Source: Paenibacillus sp. FSL R7-0273 (lineage in GTDB: Bacteria > Bacillota > Bacilli > Paenibacillales > Paenibacillaceae). From it: a stretch of 64,000 nt of DNA. The stretch spans positions 4,227,501-4,291,500 of the forward strand of contig NZ_CP009283.1 in assembly GCF_000758625.1 (NCBI RefSeq), written 5' to 3'. The notes under the pieces were generated by a model, which did not search any database, was not told the origin of the DNA, and saw nothing but the letters and a program-made list of their open reading frames with translations. Of the stretch, positions 1-8,978 are shown one piece after another (within the stretch, counting starts at the first letter, position 1; every line of letters starts with the position of its first letter). The translations under genes and the position numbers were made by a program.

Positions 1-1304
1 GCCAGATTGCCGAGCGCTGTCGATTCCGTAGGGCCAGCCAGTACTTCCCGGCCGATTATATCGGCAGTCAGCTGGCACAGCAGCGTGTTGTTCGCACCAC
101 CGCCGACGATCTGCAGCACCTCTACCGGTCTGCCGGTCAGCTGCTCCAGCTCGCCCAGATAACTGCGGTACGAGAGCGCCAGGCTGTCAAAGATGCAGCG
201 GGCAAGCTCGCCCGGCGTTTGCGGGACAGGCTGGCCGCTCTCTGCACAGGCAAGGCGGATCTCTTCAATCATGTTGTCCGGATTCAGGAACCGCGGATCG
301 TTGCACGGAATCAGGCTGCGGTAGCCCTCAGCTTCTGCGGCAAGCTCAGCCAGTTCAGCGAAGCTGTAACGCTCTCCGTCCAGTCTGCGTACCTCCTGGA
401 TCAGCCAAAGTCCCATAATATTCTTGAGGAAACGGTAGGTTCCAAAAGCGCCCCACTCATTTGTGTAATTCGCCTGCATTGCCGCCTCTGTATTGACCGG
501 ATGATCCAGCTCAACACCGAGCAGCGACCATGTTCCGCTGCTGATGTAAGCAGCAGTACGGTCATCCTGCACAGGCACGCCTAATACAGCCGAGGCCGTA
601 TCATGTGTAGCCGCGCAGATAAGCTCGCAGTCCGGCAGATCATACTGCTGCTTCAGGTCATCCCTGAGGCTGCCGAGCACTTCGCCGGGCTCAGTAAGCG
701 GAGCAAACTGCTCTCTCTTAAGATGCAGCAAGGACAGCAAGTCTGCATCATACTCACGATCAGCGAGATTGAGCAGCTGTGTTGTCGAAGCATTTGTAAC
801 TTCGTTAATCTTCCGGCCGGATAATCTATAGTAGAGATAATCCGGAACAAGCAGAATCTGGTCCGCTGCAGCCAGCTCTGTAGCGTCATGGGCGTACAGC
901 TGATATAACGTATTAAAGGTTAACTGCTGAATCCCGGTCTTGGCATACACCTGTTCCGGCGAAATCAGCTTGGCTACTTCCTCCATTACACCGTCAGTAC
1001 GGCGGTCACGGTAGGCATATACCTCCTGCAGCCGGTTGCCCTCAGCATCCAGCAGTACATAATCCACAGCCCAGGTATCAATACCCAGGGTACATTTGGT
1101 AATGCCGGCTGCCTTGGCCTTCTGCAGGCCGCGCAGAATTTCCTCAAACAAGTAATCAATATCCCAGAAGCAGGAACCGTCCCGTTCGGTAAAACCGTTG
1201 CTGAAACGGTGAATTTCCTCCAGCGAGAGAATTCCGTCTGCAATGGTGCCGAGCACAAGCCGCCCGCTGGAGGCGCCGATATCGACGGCGATATGATAGT
1301 TCAT
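1..1304 (-). CDS. rhaB: Rhamnulokinase, C-terminus outside window
   Basis: Phosphorylates L-rhamnulose to L-rhamnulose-1-phosphate with ATP in the cytoplasm. About 434 codons are visible from an ATG at 1304; the frame stays open to the window edge, so only a short C-terminal piece is missing. The start has the FGGY-kinase ATP-site pattern AVDIGASSGR (residues 6-15), then GIDTWAVDY, SSGTWSLLG and, near the edge, IVGGGANN, all typical of RhaB. A GGAGATTCC ribosome site precedes the ATG. It lies 30 bp downstream of the lactaldehyde reductase gene and is very probably cotranscribed with it from the promoter near 2690. Rhamnose assignment rests on family resemblance plus this pairing. Confidence 0.93.
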   Translation of the reverse strand, partial: MNYHIAVDIGASSGRLVLGTIADGILSLEEIHRFSNGFTERDGSCFWDIDYLFEEILRGLQKAKAAGITKCTLGIDTWAVDYVLLDAEGNRLQEVYAYRDRRTDGVMEEVAKLISPEQVYAKTGIQQLTFNTLYQLYAHDATELAAADQILLVPDYLYYRLSGRKINEVTNASTTQLLNLADREYDADLLSLLHLKREQFAPLTEPGEVLGSLRDDLKQQYDLPDCELICAATHDTASAVLGVPVQDDRTAAYISSGTWSLLGVELDHPVNTEAAMQANYTNEWGAFGTYRFLKNIMGLWLIQEVRRLDGERYSFAELAELAAEAEGYRSLIPCNDPRFLNPDNMIEEIRLACAESGQPVPQTPGELARCIFDSLALSYRSYLGELEQLTGRPVEVLQIVGGGANNTLLCQLTADIIGREVLAGPTESTALGNL

Positions 1305-1334
1305 AGGGAATCTCCTCATCTAAAAAATAATAAT

Positions 1335-2486
1335 CTAGAGAATTTTACGGAACAGCGCGATAACTTCTTCTTTGGTCGGAATGAACGGATTGCCAGGTGC
1401 ACAGGCGTCCTTCATGGCATTTTCAGCCAGCAGATCAAGATCCACTTCGTCAACGCCGAGCTCAGACAGCTTTGCCGGAATACCGACTTCCTTGGACAGC
1501 TCCTTAATCGACTCAATAACGAAGTCTGCACATTCTTTATCGGATTTGCCTTCTACCTGAAGGCCGATTGCCTTAGCGATAGCCCGGAATTTCTCAGGTA
1601 CATATTTGGCATTCTCTTCTTCTACATAAGGGAGCAGCATCGCGTTACACACGCCGTGCGGCAGATCATATACACCGCCGAGCTGATGCGCCATTGCATG
1701 CACATAACCGAGTCCGGCATTGTTGAACGCCAGTCCGCCCAGGAAAATCGCATAAACCATCTGTTCACGTGCTTCAATATCATGGCCGTTCTTTACCGTT
1801 TTTGCCAGGTTGCCGAAGATCAGCTCAACAGCCGCCAGTGCAGTAGCATCCGTGACAGGATAAGCGCCCGGAGTTACCAGTGCTTCAATCGCATGAGTCA
1901 ATGCATCCATACCGGTTGCGGCAGTCAGTGCAGCAGGCTTGTCGACCATCAGCTCAGGGTCATTAACGGAAATGGTGGCGATGCTGTTCTTATCGACCAT
2001 TACCATCTTTACCTTGCGCTCTTCGTCAGTAATAACGTAGTTAATTGTAACTTCACTTGAGGTTCCGGCAGTTGTATTAACCGCAACAATCGGCAGTGAT
2101 TTGTTCTTGGATTTGTGTACACCTTCATACTCGGCGATATGTCCGCCATTGGTAGCCACGATTCCGATCGCTTTGGCCGTATCCTGCGGTGAACCTCCGC
2201 CGATCGAGATCAGATAATCACATTCATGCGATTTAAGGAAATCCACGCCGTCATGAACATTTTTACAGGTCGGATTCGGTTTCACTTCATCATATACCAC
2301 ATACTCAATTCCGGCTGCATCCAGCACGGACAGCAGCTTACCGGCAATTCCGCTCTTCACCAGGAACTTATCGGTTACTACCAGCGCTTTCTTCAGATTC
2401 AGCTCTTGAATGTATGGAGCGATTTCCTGCAGACAGCCTTTGCCCATAATGTTAATAGAAGGAACATAATATACACGGGTACTCAT
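1335..2486 (-). CDS. fucO: Iron-dependent alcohol dehydrogenase, probable lactaldehyde reductase
   Basis: 383 residues, normal for group III iron-containing alcohol dehydrogenases. The NAD-binding turn GGGSPQD is at 96-102, and the metal ligands expected from E. coli FucO are present: D194, H198, H263 and H277. In rhamnose breakdown the aldolase yields L-lactaldehyde, which this enzyme would reduce to 1,2-propanediol with NADH. Position as first gene of a unit with rhaB supports that role over the related 1,3-propanediol dehydrogenase (DhaT), which sequence alone does not exclude. A ribosome site AGGAGGCTGG precedes the ATG. Confidence 0.85.
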   Translation of the reverse strand: MSTRVYYVPSINIMGKGCLQEIAPYIQELNLKKALVVTDKFLVKSGIAGKLLSVLDAAGIEYVVYDEVKPNPTCKNVHDGVDFLKSHECDYLISIGGGSPQDTAKAIGIVATNGGHIAEYEGVHKSKNKSLPIVAVNTTAGTSSEVTINYVITDEERKVKMVMVDKNSIATISVNDPELMVDKPAALTAATGMDALTHAIEALVTPGAYPVTDATALAAVELIFGNLAKTVKNGHDIEAREQMVYAIFLGGLAFNNAGLGYVHAMAHQLGGVYDLPHGVCNAMLLPYVEEENAKYVPEKFRAIAKAIGLQVEGKSDKECADFVIESIKELSKEVGIPAKLSELGVDEVDLDLLAENAMKDACAPGNPFIPTKEEVIALFRKIL

Positions 2487-2628
2487 TGATTGACCAGCCT
2501 CCTGATAATGTTGTGTTACATAATACCTGGTTATCTTCTTCTCTATAAAAGGTTATCCCGGCTGCGGCACCTCAGGCTGGTCTCTGTAGGATTCGCAGCG
2601 GACCTTGCTCAGGCGCTTAATCTAATGA

Positions 2629-2643
2629 AGCATGCGCTTTCAA
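2629..2643 (-). promoter_or_regulatory. Candidate cre (CcpA) site of the rha unit
   Basis: On the minus strand this reads TTGAAAGCGCATGCT and matches the degenerate consensus WTGNAANCGNWNNCW at all 15 positions. It lies about 20 bp downstream of the predicted -10 box, where bound CcpA would act as a roadblock. CcpA binding is inferred. Confidence 0.6.
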
Positions 2644-2663
2644 AGAGAAAATGAACACTCTTA

Positions 2664-2692
2664 TCGTAGCTCTATAATTCTGTGTTGTCAAC
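2664..2692 (-). promoter_or_regulatory. Predicted SigA promoter of fucO-rhaB
   Basis: Minus strand TTGACA (2692-2687), a 17-bp spacer, then TACGAT (2669-2664). It points towards the lactaldehyde reductase gene and predicts a leader of roughly 170 nt. The -35 box is perfect and the -10 box matches four of six positions. Confidence 0.6.
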
Positions 2693-2732
2693 AAATAAAA
2701 TATTATTTATGTTGTTTTTATTTGTTTACTGT

Positions 2733-2808
2733 TTGCAAAACGCAGATTATAATGAATATAATAATGATTTTTGTGTGGTTTTCGTCTAATTTATTGCAAA
2801 ACACAGAT
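2733..2808. promoter_or_regulatory. Direct repeats, candidate DeoR operators
   Basis: TTGCAAAACGCAGAT (2733-2747) and TTGCAAAACACAGAT (2794-2808) differ at one base and are 61 bp apart, about six helical turns. They lie between the two divergent genes just upstream of the DeoR regulator, so they are candidate binding sites for it. A weak palindrome (CAACAAATAA with TTATTTATGTTG) sits at about 2689-2714. Confidence 0.45.
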
Positions 2809-2873
2809 ATTCAGGTCTATATTTATAGATAACGATTGGGATTCAGAGTATAGCTCCGGAAAGGTGATTACAA

Positions 2874-3629
2874 ATGCTGGCTGCCGAAAGACGCAACAGA
2901 ATTATAGATCTTGTCCATCAGGATAAAAGAGTGCTGGTTTCCGACCTGAGCCGCATGTTCGAAGTAACGGAAGAAACGATCCGCAGGGATCTGGAGAAGC
3001 TCGAAAAGGACGGAATTGTCAGCCGGACTTACGGGGGAGCCATGCTTAACAGGCACACCAACGAGGACCTTCCTTTTGTAACCCGTAATGCGCTCAATAC
3101 GGACATCAAGCGCAACATCGCGCTCAAGGCGCTCGATCTGATTAATGACGGGGATACCCTGATGGTAGACCCCAGCTCGACCTCTTTTGAATTCCTGAAA
3201 CTGCTGGGCAATAAAAACAATCTTACACTCATTACGAACTCAATTAATATTTTGCAGGAGTTCGCGAATTCCGGAATGAACATTATTTCCACCGGCGGTT
3301 CCCTGCGCCACCGCTCTCTCTCGCTGGTTGGCCCGGTCGCCCATGATACGATCCAGCGCTACAATGTGGATACGGCCGTAATCAGCTGTAAGGGGATTGA
3401 TATGGACCGGGGGATTACCGATTCCAACGAGCCGGAATGCGAGCTCAAGAAATATATGCTGCGGCAGGCGGAGAAGGTTGTGCTGCTGGCGGACCATACG
3501 AAGTTTGACAAGACCGCTTTTACAAAGCTGGTGGAGCTGAACCGGATTGATGTGCTGATTACCGACCGCAAGCCGTCGGACGCTTGGCTCAAGCGGCTGG
3601 CTGAGGAGAATATTGAGGTTCTGTGCTAA
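2874..3629 (+). CDS. rhaR: DeoR-family repressor, probable rhamnose regulator
   Basis: 251 residues. The N-terminal DeoR helix-turn-helix (about 5-60) includes RRNRIIDLV and ETIRRDLEKLEKDG. The C-terminal DeoRC sensor domain contains NDGDTLMVDPSST and STGGSLRH, the usual phosphosugar-binding region. It is divergent from fucO-rhaB. In Bacillus, rhamnose genes are controlled by a DeoR-type RhaR, so the same role is inferred here. The ATG follows AAAGGTGATT. A bidirectional terminator separates it from the convergent cysteine desulfidase gene. Confidence 0.8.
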   Translation: MLAAERRNRIIDLVHQDKRVLVSDLSRMFEVTEETIRRDLEKLEKDGIVSRTYGGAMLNRHTNEDLPFVTRNALNTDIKRNIALKALDLINDGDTLMVDPSSTSFEFLKLLGNKNNLTLITNSINILQEFANSGMNIISTGGSLRHRSLSLVGPVAHDTIQRYNVDTAVISCKGIDMDRGITDSNEPECELKKYMLRQAEKVVLLADHTKFDKTAFTKLVELNRIDVLITDRKPSDAWLKRLAEENIEVLC

Positions 3630-3671
3630 TGTAAGTAAACGTGTTTCTTCTATATAATATGTGCATCCAAA

Positions 3672-3708
3672 AAAAGGACATCTCCCTCTTCCCGGGAAAT
3701 GTCCTTTT
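3672..3708. terminator. Bidirectional intrinsic terminator
   Basis: AAAAGGACAT (3672-3681) pairs with ATGTCCTTTT (3699-3708), flanked by A and T tracts. It lies between the convergent genes ending at 3629 and 3732 and can serve both. Confidence 0.85.
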
Positions 3709-3731
3709 AAGTGCAGCCGCCTAAGCTGCTA

Positions 3732-5012
3732 TTAAGCTTTGGACAGCATAATATTGAGTATCGTCTCATCCGTGGCGGCAAGACCCTCCTGGACGAGCCG
3801 TTCCATGTTGCGGATGGTGTCCTCTACCTTTTCAAAAATAACCCCGTCATTGTCTGTCGGTGATATATTATTCATTGCCAGTGTCGCCGCCTGGATTGCG
3901 GCATTGGTGGCGGTGGAGATTTTGAGCGCACAGGTGGATTTGGCCCCGTCACAAATCATGCCGGACAAGGAAGCAATCGTATTCTGGATGCCATGCTTGA
4001 TCTGCTCCAGGCTGCCGCCCATCAGGTAGATGATCCCGCTGTTCGCTCCTACTCCGCCGGCAATCCCTGAGCCGCACAGCGGCGAGAGCCGGCCGATGTA
4101 ATGCTTCACATGAACGGTAACCAGATTGCTCAGCGCAATGGCCCGGGCCAGCAGCTCATCACTTTTACCCATAAGCTCGGCCAGCTTAATAACAGGCAGT
4201 GTAGCTGCGATCCCCTGATTCCCGCTGCCCGCCGTCGTCATGACCGGCATCGCGCTGCCGTCCATCCGCGCATCGGAAGCCGCAGCTGTTGCGGCGATTA
4301 CGGAATTGGCCACATCGTTGCCGAACAGATTAACGGTGGAGCGCTGGCTCATTTTTTTGCCGACCTGAAGACCGTAATCCCCCCGCAGGCCCTCATCCGA
4401 AATCGCCTTATTCATTCTGGCGCCTTCCAGCAGAAACTCCAGCTCCGCGAAATCTGTATTACAGACAAACTCATAAATCCCTTCCAGAGAAACGGCGTAG
4501 TCTTCGGGACTTAGCTGCTCGTCCTCCCCGCAATCTCCCTTATCCTTCTGGATATCTATAGGAACTCCATCCTTCTCCAGCAGAACGATATTCGTATGCT
4601 CCTTGGCAACCACCGCTGTTGCCCGGTGATTCGCGCTCTGTACCCTGGCTTCTATATACAGCTTCTCCGGAGTATCCTTCAACTCCACCGAGAGCAGCTT
4701 ACGGTCTATAATTGCATTAGCCTGACTAAGCTCATCAGCCGTCAGCCCTGAGAGAATCTCCAATTTTCTGTGAGAGCGGTGGATTACAGCACCAAGCGCA
4801 GCCGCAATCGGCAGCCCGGTCTGACCTGTTCCGGGAATGCCCACACCCATAGCGTTTTTAACAATATTGCCGCTAAGGAACAGCTGAATCCCTGTAATCT
4901 CCTCCTGAAGCAGCTCTGCCGCCAAAGAGACCGCATAGGCTACCGCAATCGGCTCCGTACAGCCTTCCGCCGGAACGATTTCTTTTTTCAATACATCAAG
5001 TAAGCTAACCAT
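3732..5012 (-). CDS. L-cysteine desulfidase family protein (CyuA/YhaM-like)
   Basis: 426 residues of the serine dehydratase alpha-chain / UPF0597 family, whose characterised members are iron-sulfur enzymes splitting L-cysteine to pyruvate, ammonia and sulfide. Visible signatures are EGCTEP near residue 16, GVGIPGTGQTG, PLCGSGIAGGVGA and MICDGAKSTCALK; the conserved cysteines are the likely cluster ligands. No signal peptide or membrane segment, so cytoplasmic. The ATG follows GGAGGGATCC. It appears monocistronic, between a convergent regulator and the orphan response regulator upstream. Other members may act on different amino acids, so the substrate is not certain. Confidence 0.8.
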   Translation of the reverse strand: MVSLLDVLKKEIVPAEGCTEPIAVAYAVSLAAELLQEEITGIQLFLSGNIVKNAMGVGIPGTGQTGLPIAAALGAVIHRSHRKLEILSGLTADELSQANAIIDRKLLSVELKDTPEKLYIEARVQSANHRATAVVAKEHTNIVLLEKDGVPIDIQKDKGDCGEDEQLSPEDYAVSLEGIYEFVCNTDFAELEFLLEGARMNKAISDEGLRGDYGLQVGKKMSQRSTVNLFGNDVANSVIAATAAASDARMDGSAMPVMTTAGSGNQGIAATLPVIKLAELMGKSDELLARAIALSNLVTVHVKHYIGRLSPLCGSGIAGGVGANSGIIYLMGGSLEQIKHGIQNTIASLSGMICDGAKSTCALKISTATNAAIQAATLAMNNISPTDNDGVIFEKVEDTIRNMERLVQEGLAATDETILNIMLSKA

Positions 5013-5126
5013 ATAGGATCCCTCCTTTTCTCTGTCTGAACTATCTCTATATACTACATCAGACCGGGGGCTGAGGGAACCGTTTATTCGTCCGGCAGGC
5101 TGGAAGTTACTGTGTGCTTAATTCCC

Positions 5127-5801
5127 TTATCTGCCCGCCTCAAGCCGGTAACCAAGCCCGCGGACAGTCTCAATCCGGAACCCGGCCGATTCGGCGAACC
5201 GCTCACGCAGACGCTTAATATGTACATCCACCGTACGGTCATCCCCGGAGTAATCCATTCCCCAGATCTGCTCAATCAGTTGTCCGCGCGTGAACACTTG
5301 TCCGGGAGTGGAGGCCAGCTTGTACAGCAGTTCGAACTCTTTTAACGGCAGTGTCAGCGCTTCTGTACCCCGGATTACCTTATAGGTCAGACGGTCAAGT
5401 ACAATATCACCAAGTGAAACGGTTTGTGTGGAGCCGATTTTATAACGCTTCAGCAACGCCCTTACCCGGACAGTCAGCTCAAGCGGATCAAAGGGCTTTG
5501 TCAGATAATCATCTGTACCGAGCTCGAAGCCCTTCACCTTCTCCCAGGTCTCCCCTCTGGCCGTCAGCATCAGCAGCGGAAGGTCCGGGCTGGCTTTTCT
5601 CAGCTCTTTGCATAAGGTCCACCCGTCCATCACCGGCATCATTATATCCAATACGACCAGATCAACCGGCATTGAAGCATATACATCCAGCGCCTCCCTT
5701 CCGTCGGCAGCCTCTACAGCAGTAAATCCGTCATTGCGCAGAAACAGACAGACAAGCTCGCGTATGTTCGCATCGTCGTCTGCAACCAGTATGGTAGCCA
5801 T
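5127..5801 (-). CDS. OmpR/PhoB-type response regulator without adjacent kinase
   Basis: 224 residues. The receiver domain (1-115) has the acidic pair D8/D9, the phosphoacceptor D52 in VVLDIMMP, T80 and K102 in LTKPFD. The winged-helix output domain (130-222) contains LPLKEFELLYKLA, FTRGQLIEQIWG and DRTVDVHIKRLR. Family members usually precede a sensor histidine kinase gene. Here only 114 bp separate the stop from the next gene, a cysteine desulfidase, and neither side encodes a kinase. It is therefore an orphan regulator or one whose partner lies elsewhere. The start has an AGGAGGATTC ribosome site. Confidence 0.9.
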   Translation of the reverse strand: MATILVADDDANIRELVCLFLRNDGFTAVEAADGREALDVYASMPVDLVVLDIMMPVMDGWTLCKELRKASPDLPLLMLTARGETWEKVKGFELGTDDYLTKPFDPLELTVRVRALLKRYKIGSTQTVSLGDIVLDRLTYKVIRGTEALTLPLKEFELLYKLASTPGQVFTRGQLIEQIWGMDYSGDDRTVDVHIKRLRERFAESAGFRIETVRGLGYRLEAGR

Positions 5802-5891
5802 CTGAATCCTCCTCTTTACCGGGCTTATTTCAAAGTAATTATTATACTATACAAGAGCTTACCTTTCATGTATTCTGACTGCCGGATCATC

Positions 5892-5944
5892 AAAAAGCGC
5901 CAAATCCCCATTCCCGCTCAGGGCTTGGAGACTTGACGCTTTTG
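5892..5944 (-). terminator. Intrinsic terminator after gnd
   Basis: The arms AAAAGCGCCAAATC and GACTTGACGCTTTT pair with two mismatches, and a T tract follows on the minus strand. It sits just downstream of the 6-phosphogluconate dehydrogenase gene. Confidence 0.75.
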
Positions 5945-5969
5945 CATCGTACAGGCCGGACCTGGATGC

Positions 5970-6863
5970 TTAATTCTTTTCAACTGCATGCCCGCCGAAC
6001 TCATTACGCAGCGCAGCAACCACCTTGCCGGTAAAAGTGTCCGTCTCAAGCGACCGGTAGCGCATCAGCAGCGACATCGCAATAACCGGTGTGGCTGCCT
6101 GCAGGTCAAACGCTGTCTCCAGCGTCCATCTGCCTTCGCCGGAGGAATGCATAACACCCTTAATGTCATCCAGCTTGGCATCCTTCGAGAAGGCGCGCTC
6201 TACCAGCTCCATCAGCCAGGAACGGATGACCGATCCGTTATTCCATACGCGGGCTACCTGCTCGAAGTCAAAGTCGTAGCCGCTTTTCTCCAGAACCTCA
6301 AAGCCCTCGCCGATGGCGGCCATCATGCCGTATTCAATCCCGTTATGGACCATCTTCAAAAAATGGCCGCTGCCGGACTTGCCCGCATACAGGTAGCCGT
6401 TCTCCACAGAAGTGTCACGGAACAGCGGCTCGGCAACTGCCCAGGCCTCCTCGTCTCCGCCGATCATATAGCAGGCACCGTTGCGGGCTCCCTCCATACC
6501 GCCCGAGGTGCCTGCATCCAGATAGTAGATCCCGGATTGTTCCAGCTCATCGTGGCGGCGGATCGATTCCTTGTAGTGTGAATTGCCCGCTTCTATAATA
6601 ATGTCCCCTTTGGACAAAAGCGGGGTCAGGTCAGCGATTACAGAATCGACAAACTGGTGCGGCACCATAATCCAGGCAATCCGCGGTGCATCCAGTTTAT
6701 TTACAAGCTCAGCCAGGCTTGCTGCTCCAGCCGCCCCTTTGCCGCCAAGCTCGGCTACCGCATCAGCGTTTACATCGTACGCCACAACCTCATGTCCATG
6801 CTCCAGCAGGTTCTGGCCAAGATTCAAGCCCATTTTACCCAGTCCGATTAATCCGACTTTCAT
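5970..6863 (-). CDS. gnd: 6-phosphogluconate dehydrogenase, short NAD-type (YqeC-like)
   Basis: Oxidatively decarboxylates 6-phosphogluconate to ribulose-5-phosphate. At 297 residues it is the short form, not the ~470-residue form. The Rossmann motif GLIGLGKMG is at 4-12. YD at 29-30 places an acidic residue after the second strand, which in this family goes with NAD rather than NADP use. Substrate and catalytic motifs are GTSGGMEGARNG (118-129) and GHFLKMVHNGIEYG with K170 and N174. It lies 63 bp downstream of zwf in the same direction, making an oxidative pentose-phosphate unit. Cofactor preference is inferred from sequence. Confidence 0.9.
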   Translation of the reverse strand: MKVGLIGLGKMGLNLGQNLLEHGHEVVAYDVNADAVAELGGKGAAGAASLAELVNKLDAPRIAWIMVPHQFVDSVIADLTPLLSKGDIIIEAGNSHYKESIRRHDELEQSGIYYLDAGTSGGMEGARNGACYMIGGDEEAWAVAEPLFRDTSVENGYLYAGKSGSGHFLKMVHNGIEYGMMAAIGEGFEVLEKSGYDFDFEQVARVWNNGSVIRSWLMELVERAFSKDAKLDDIKGVMHSSGEGRWTLETAFDLQAATPVIAMSLLMRYRSLETDTFTGKVVAALRNEFGGHAVEKN

Positions 6864-6926
6864 ACGATATCCCTCCGGTTATATTCTTAATTGATTATTG
6901 TCAGTCCATCCTTAACTCCAGCTATC

Positions 6927-8465
6927 TTACGCCCCGGCGCGGATCGCCTGCTCATCCACTCTGCCGGATGCTTCAGCACTCCCGTCCGTTTCACCTTCAG
7001 GCTCATCCAGCCACCAGTGGTCTTCGCCCAGCAGCTCATCCGCTGCAGCCGGACCGTATGAACCCGCAGCATACGTATGGAGCGGAAGCGTGCCTTCCTC
7101 TACGGCCTCAATAATCGGCTGCACCCACTGCCAGCTCAGCTCCACCTCTTCCCAGTGCGCAAAGAAGGTCGCATCTCCAAGCAGCGCATCATAGATAAGG
7201 TTCTCATAGGCTTCGGGCAGATCGGGATTGGCCGAATCATGTCTTATGCTTACCGGCTCAAGCGCTCCGTGCTGGCGCGGATTTTTGGTATTCAGCTGCA
7301 GTGAAATACCTTCACCGGGGCCGATTTCAATGATCAGCAGATTCGGCTCAAGCGGAAGCTTGCCTCTGTTAACGTTATGAGAATCATTAAACGGTTCCTT
7401 GAATTCAATAACGATTCTGGTCGATTTCTCCTTCAGCCTTTTGCCGGTGCGGATATAAAATGGTACTTCACTCCACATCGGATCATCAATCCACAGCCGT
7501 GCGGCAATATACGTATCATTCTGTGAGGAGGACTCAATGCCCGGCTCGCTAAGGTAGGCTGGCACCGGCTTACCTTTAATTTGCCCTGCACCGTATTGCC
7601 CGCGCACCACATTCTGTGCCAGCTCGTCTTTCAGCAGCGGACGTACGGAGCGGATAACATGGCGTTTTTTACTGCGGACATCGTCGGGACTGCTGTCCTT
7701 GGGCAGCTGCATCGCCATCATCATCAGCAGCTGTAGCATATGGTTCTGGAACATGTCGCGCAGCGCACCGGATTTGTCATAATAGCCTGCCCGCTCCTCC
7801 ACTCCGACAGTCTCGGCAGCCGTGATCTGGACGTTAGCGATGTATCGGTTCTGCCACAACGCCCGGAGCACCGGGTTAGAGTACTTGAGCACTTCGAGGT
7901 TCTGGACCATCGGCTTGCCGAGGAAATGGTCGATCCGGAAGATTTCTTCTTCACGGAAAGCCGCATTCAGACTCTCATTAAGCTCCCGTGCGGACTGCAG
8001 ATCCCGGCCGAACGGCTTCTCGATAATCAGACGTTTCCAGCCTGTGGTATCTCCCAGACCGCTGTCGTGAATATTAGCGGCAATCGGTCCGAAAAATTCC
8101 GGACCCACCGACAAATAGAACATCCGGTTGCCTGAAAGTCCAAGCTTCGCTTCCCGCCGCTGCACGTGGGCCAGCAGCTTTGTGTAATCCTCCGGACGTC
8201 CAACGTCCAGCACGCTATATTCAAAAGCCAGCAAAAAACGCTGCAGCTCCACCGAATCCTTTACAGGACGGCGGGAAAAGGTACGCAGCGAATCCAGCAC
8301 CTGCGCCTGGAACGTTTCGTTGCTAAGCTCTCTTCTGCCCAGGCCAATTACGGAGAGAGGACCGGAAAGCTTGCCATCGGCAAACAGATTATAGAGCGCC
8401 GGATAGATTTTGCGTTTCGCCAGATCCCCGGTAGCGCCAAACAGTACAAAGGTAGATGATTCCAC
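6927..8465 (-). CDS. zwf: Glucose-6-phosphate 1-dehydrogenase
   Basis: Oxidises glucose-6-phosphate to 6-phosphogluconolactone, the first oxidative pentose-phosphate step. 512 residues. The dinucleotide-binding motif FGATGDLAKRK lies at about 9-19 and the active-site motif RIDHFLGK at about 177-184, followed by the conserved EKSTRIVIEFK region. I prefer the GTG at 8465 to the ATG at 8471, because the ATG abuts the GGGAGGA ribosome site whereas the GTG has a normal spacing of about seven bases and gives the usual N-terminus MESSTFVLFG. It is the first gene of a unit with gnd and is divergent from an HxlR-type regulator. Confidence 0.93.
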   Translation of the reverse strand: MESSTFVLFGATGDLAKRKIYPALYNLFADGKLSGPLSVIGLGRRELSNETFQAQVLDSLRTFSRRPVKDSVELQRFLLAFEYSVLDVGRPEDYTKLLAHVQRREAKLGLSGNRMFYLSVGPEFFGPIAANIHDSGLGDTTGWKRLIIEKPFGRDLQSARELNESLNAAFREEEIFRIDHFLGKPMVQNLEVLKYSNPVLRALWQNRYIANVQITAAETVGVEERAGYYDKSGALRDMFQNHMLQLLMMMAMQLPKDSSPDDVRSKKRHVIRSVRPLLKDELAQNVVRGQYGAGQIKGKPVPAYLSEPGIESSSQNDTYIAARLWIDDPMWSEVPFYIRTGKRLKEKSTRIVIEFKEPFNDSHNVNRGKLPLEPNLLIIEIGPGEGISLQLNTKNPRQHGALEPVSIRHDSANPDLPEAYENLIYDALLGDATFFAHWEEVELSWQWVQPIIEAVEEGTLPLHTYAAGSYGPAAADELLGEDHWWLDEPEGETDGSAEASGRVDEQAIRAGA

Positions 8466-8609
8466 TTTCATTCCTCCCGTTATTATATAAATTATATTAG
8501 GTTACTATTAATTACTCATAAACTTAACAAAACTCATCATACGCCTGCAAAATCCATTCGTCAACCTCAGATCGACATTTACGAAAAGTACTTATTTTCA
8601 CGAAGTTTT

Positions 8610-8624
8610 AACTATGTTATAGTT
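8610..8624. promoter_or_regulatory. Palindrome at the HxlR gene promoter
   Basis: AACTAT-GTT-ATAGTT is a perfect 6-bp palindrome containing a TATAGT -10-like box about 40 bp before the HxlR regulator gene. It may be an autoregulatory operator; the -35 region is weak. Confidence 0.35.
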
Positions 8625-8663
8625 AGCAGGATATTATTAATAACTCCTAAGGACGGATGTGCG

Positions 8664-8978
8664 ATGGATCAGGAAATCAGGCCGCTACTTGCCAAAGTGG
8701 AGCATGCCTATCATATAGTCGGGAAAAAATGGGTCAATTTCATCCTTCATGTACTGATGGAAGGCCCCAAACGGTTCAGCGAGCTGCATACTCTCATTCC
8801 GGATCTGAGCAAACGCATATTGAACGAACGGCTGAAGGAGCTGGAGGGCTGCGGGCTGCTTACCCGGACCGTCATACCGGACCGGCCGGTGCGGACGGAA
8901 TATTCGCTGACCGCGAAGGGCCGGGAGCTTGGGGCAGCGCTCAGTCATGTGGAGAAGTGGGCGGTTAAATGGCTGTAA
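8664..8978 (+). CDS. HxlR-family winged-helix regulator
   Basis: 104 residues, full length for the family. The HxlR core runs from about 12 to 98 with GKKWVNFILHVLMEGPKRF, LIPDLSKRILNERLKELE and TEYSLTAKGREL. Members are dimeric DNA-binding proteins that often respond to electrophiles or redox stress. The only cysteine (about 54, EGCG) is not at the N-terminal position used by redox HxlR proteins. It is divergent from zwf, separated by about 200 bp, so control of zwf is possible but unproven. Confidence 0.88.
   Translation: MDQEIRPLLAKVEHAYHIVGKKWVNFILHVLMEGPKRFSELHTLIPDLSKRILNERLKELEGCGLLTRTVIPDRPVRTEYSLTAKGRELGAALSHVEKWAVKWL

Noticed and set aside
1209..2060. A 283-codon plus-strand frame opposite rhaB and fucO.
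   Set aside because: Shadow of two real genes with no domain content.
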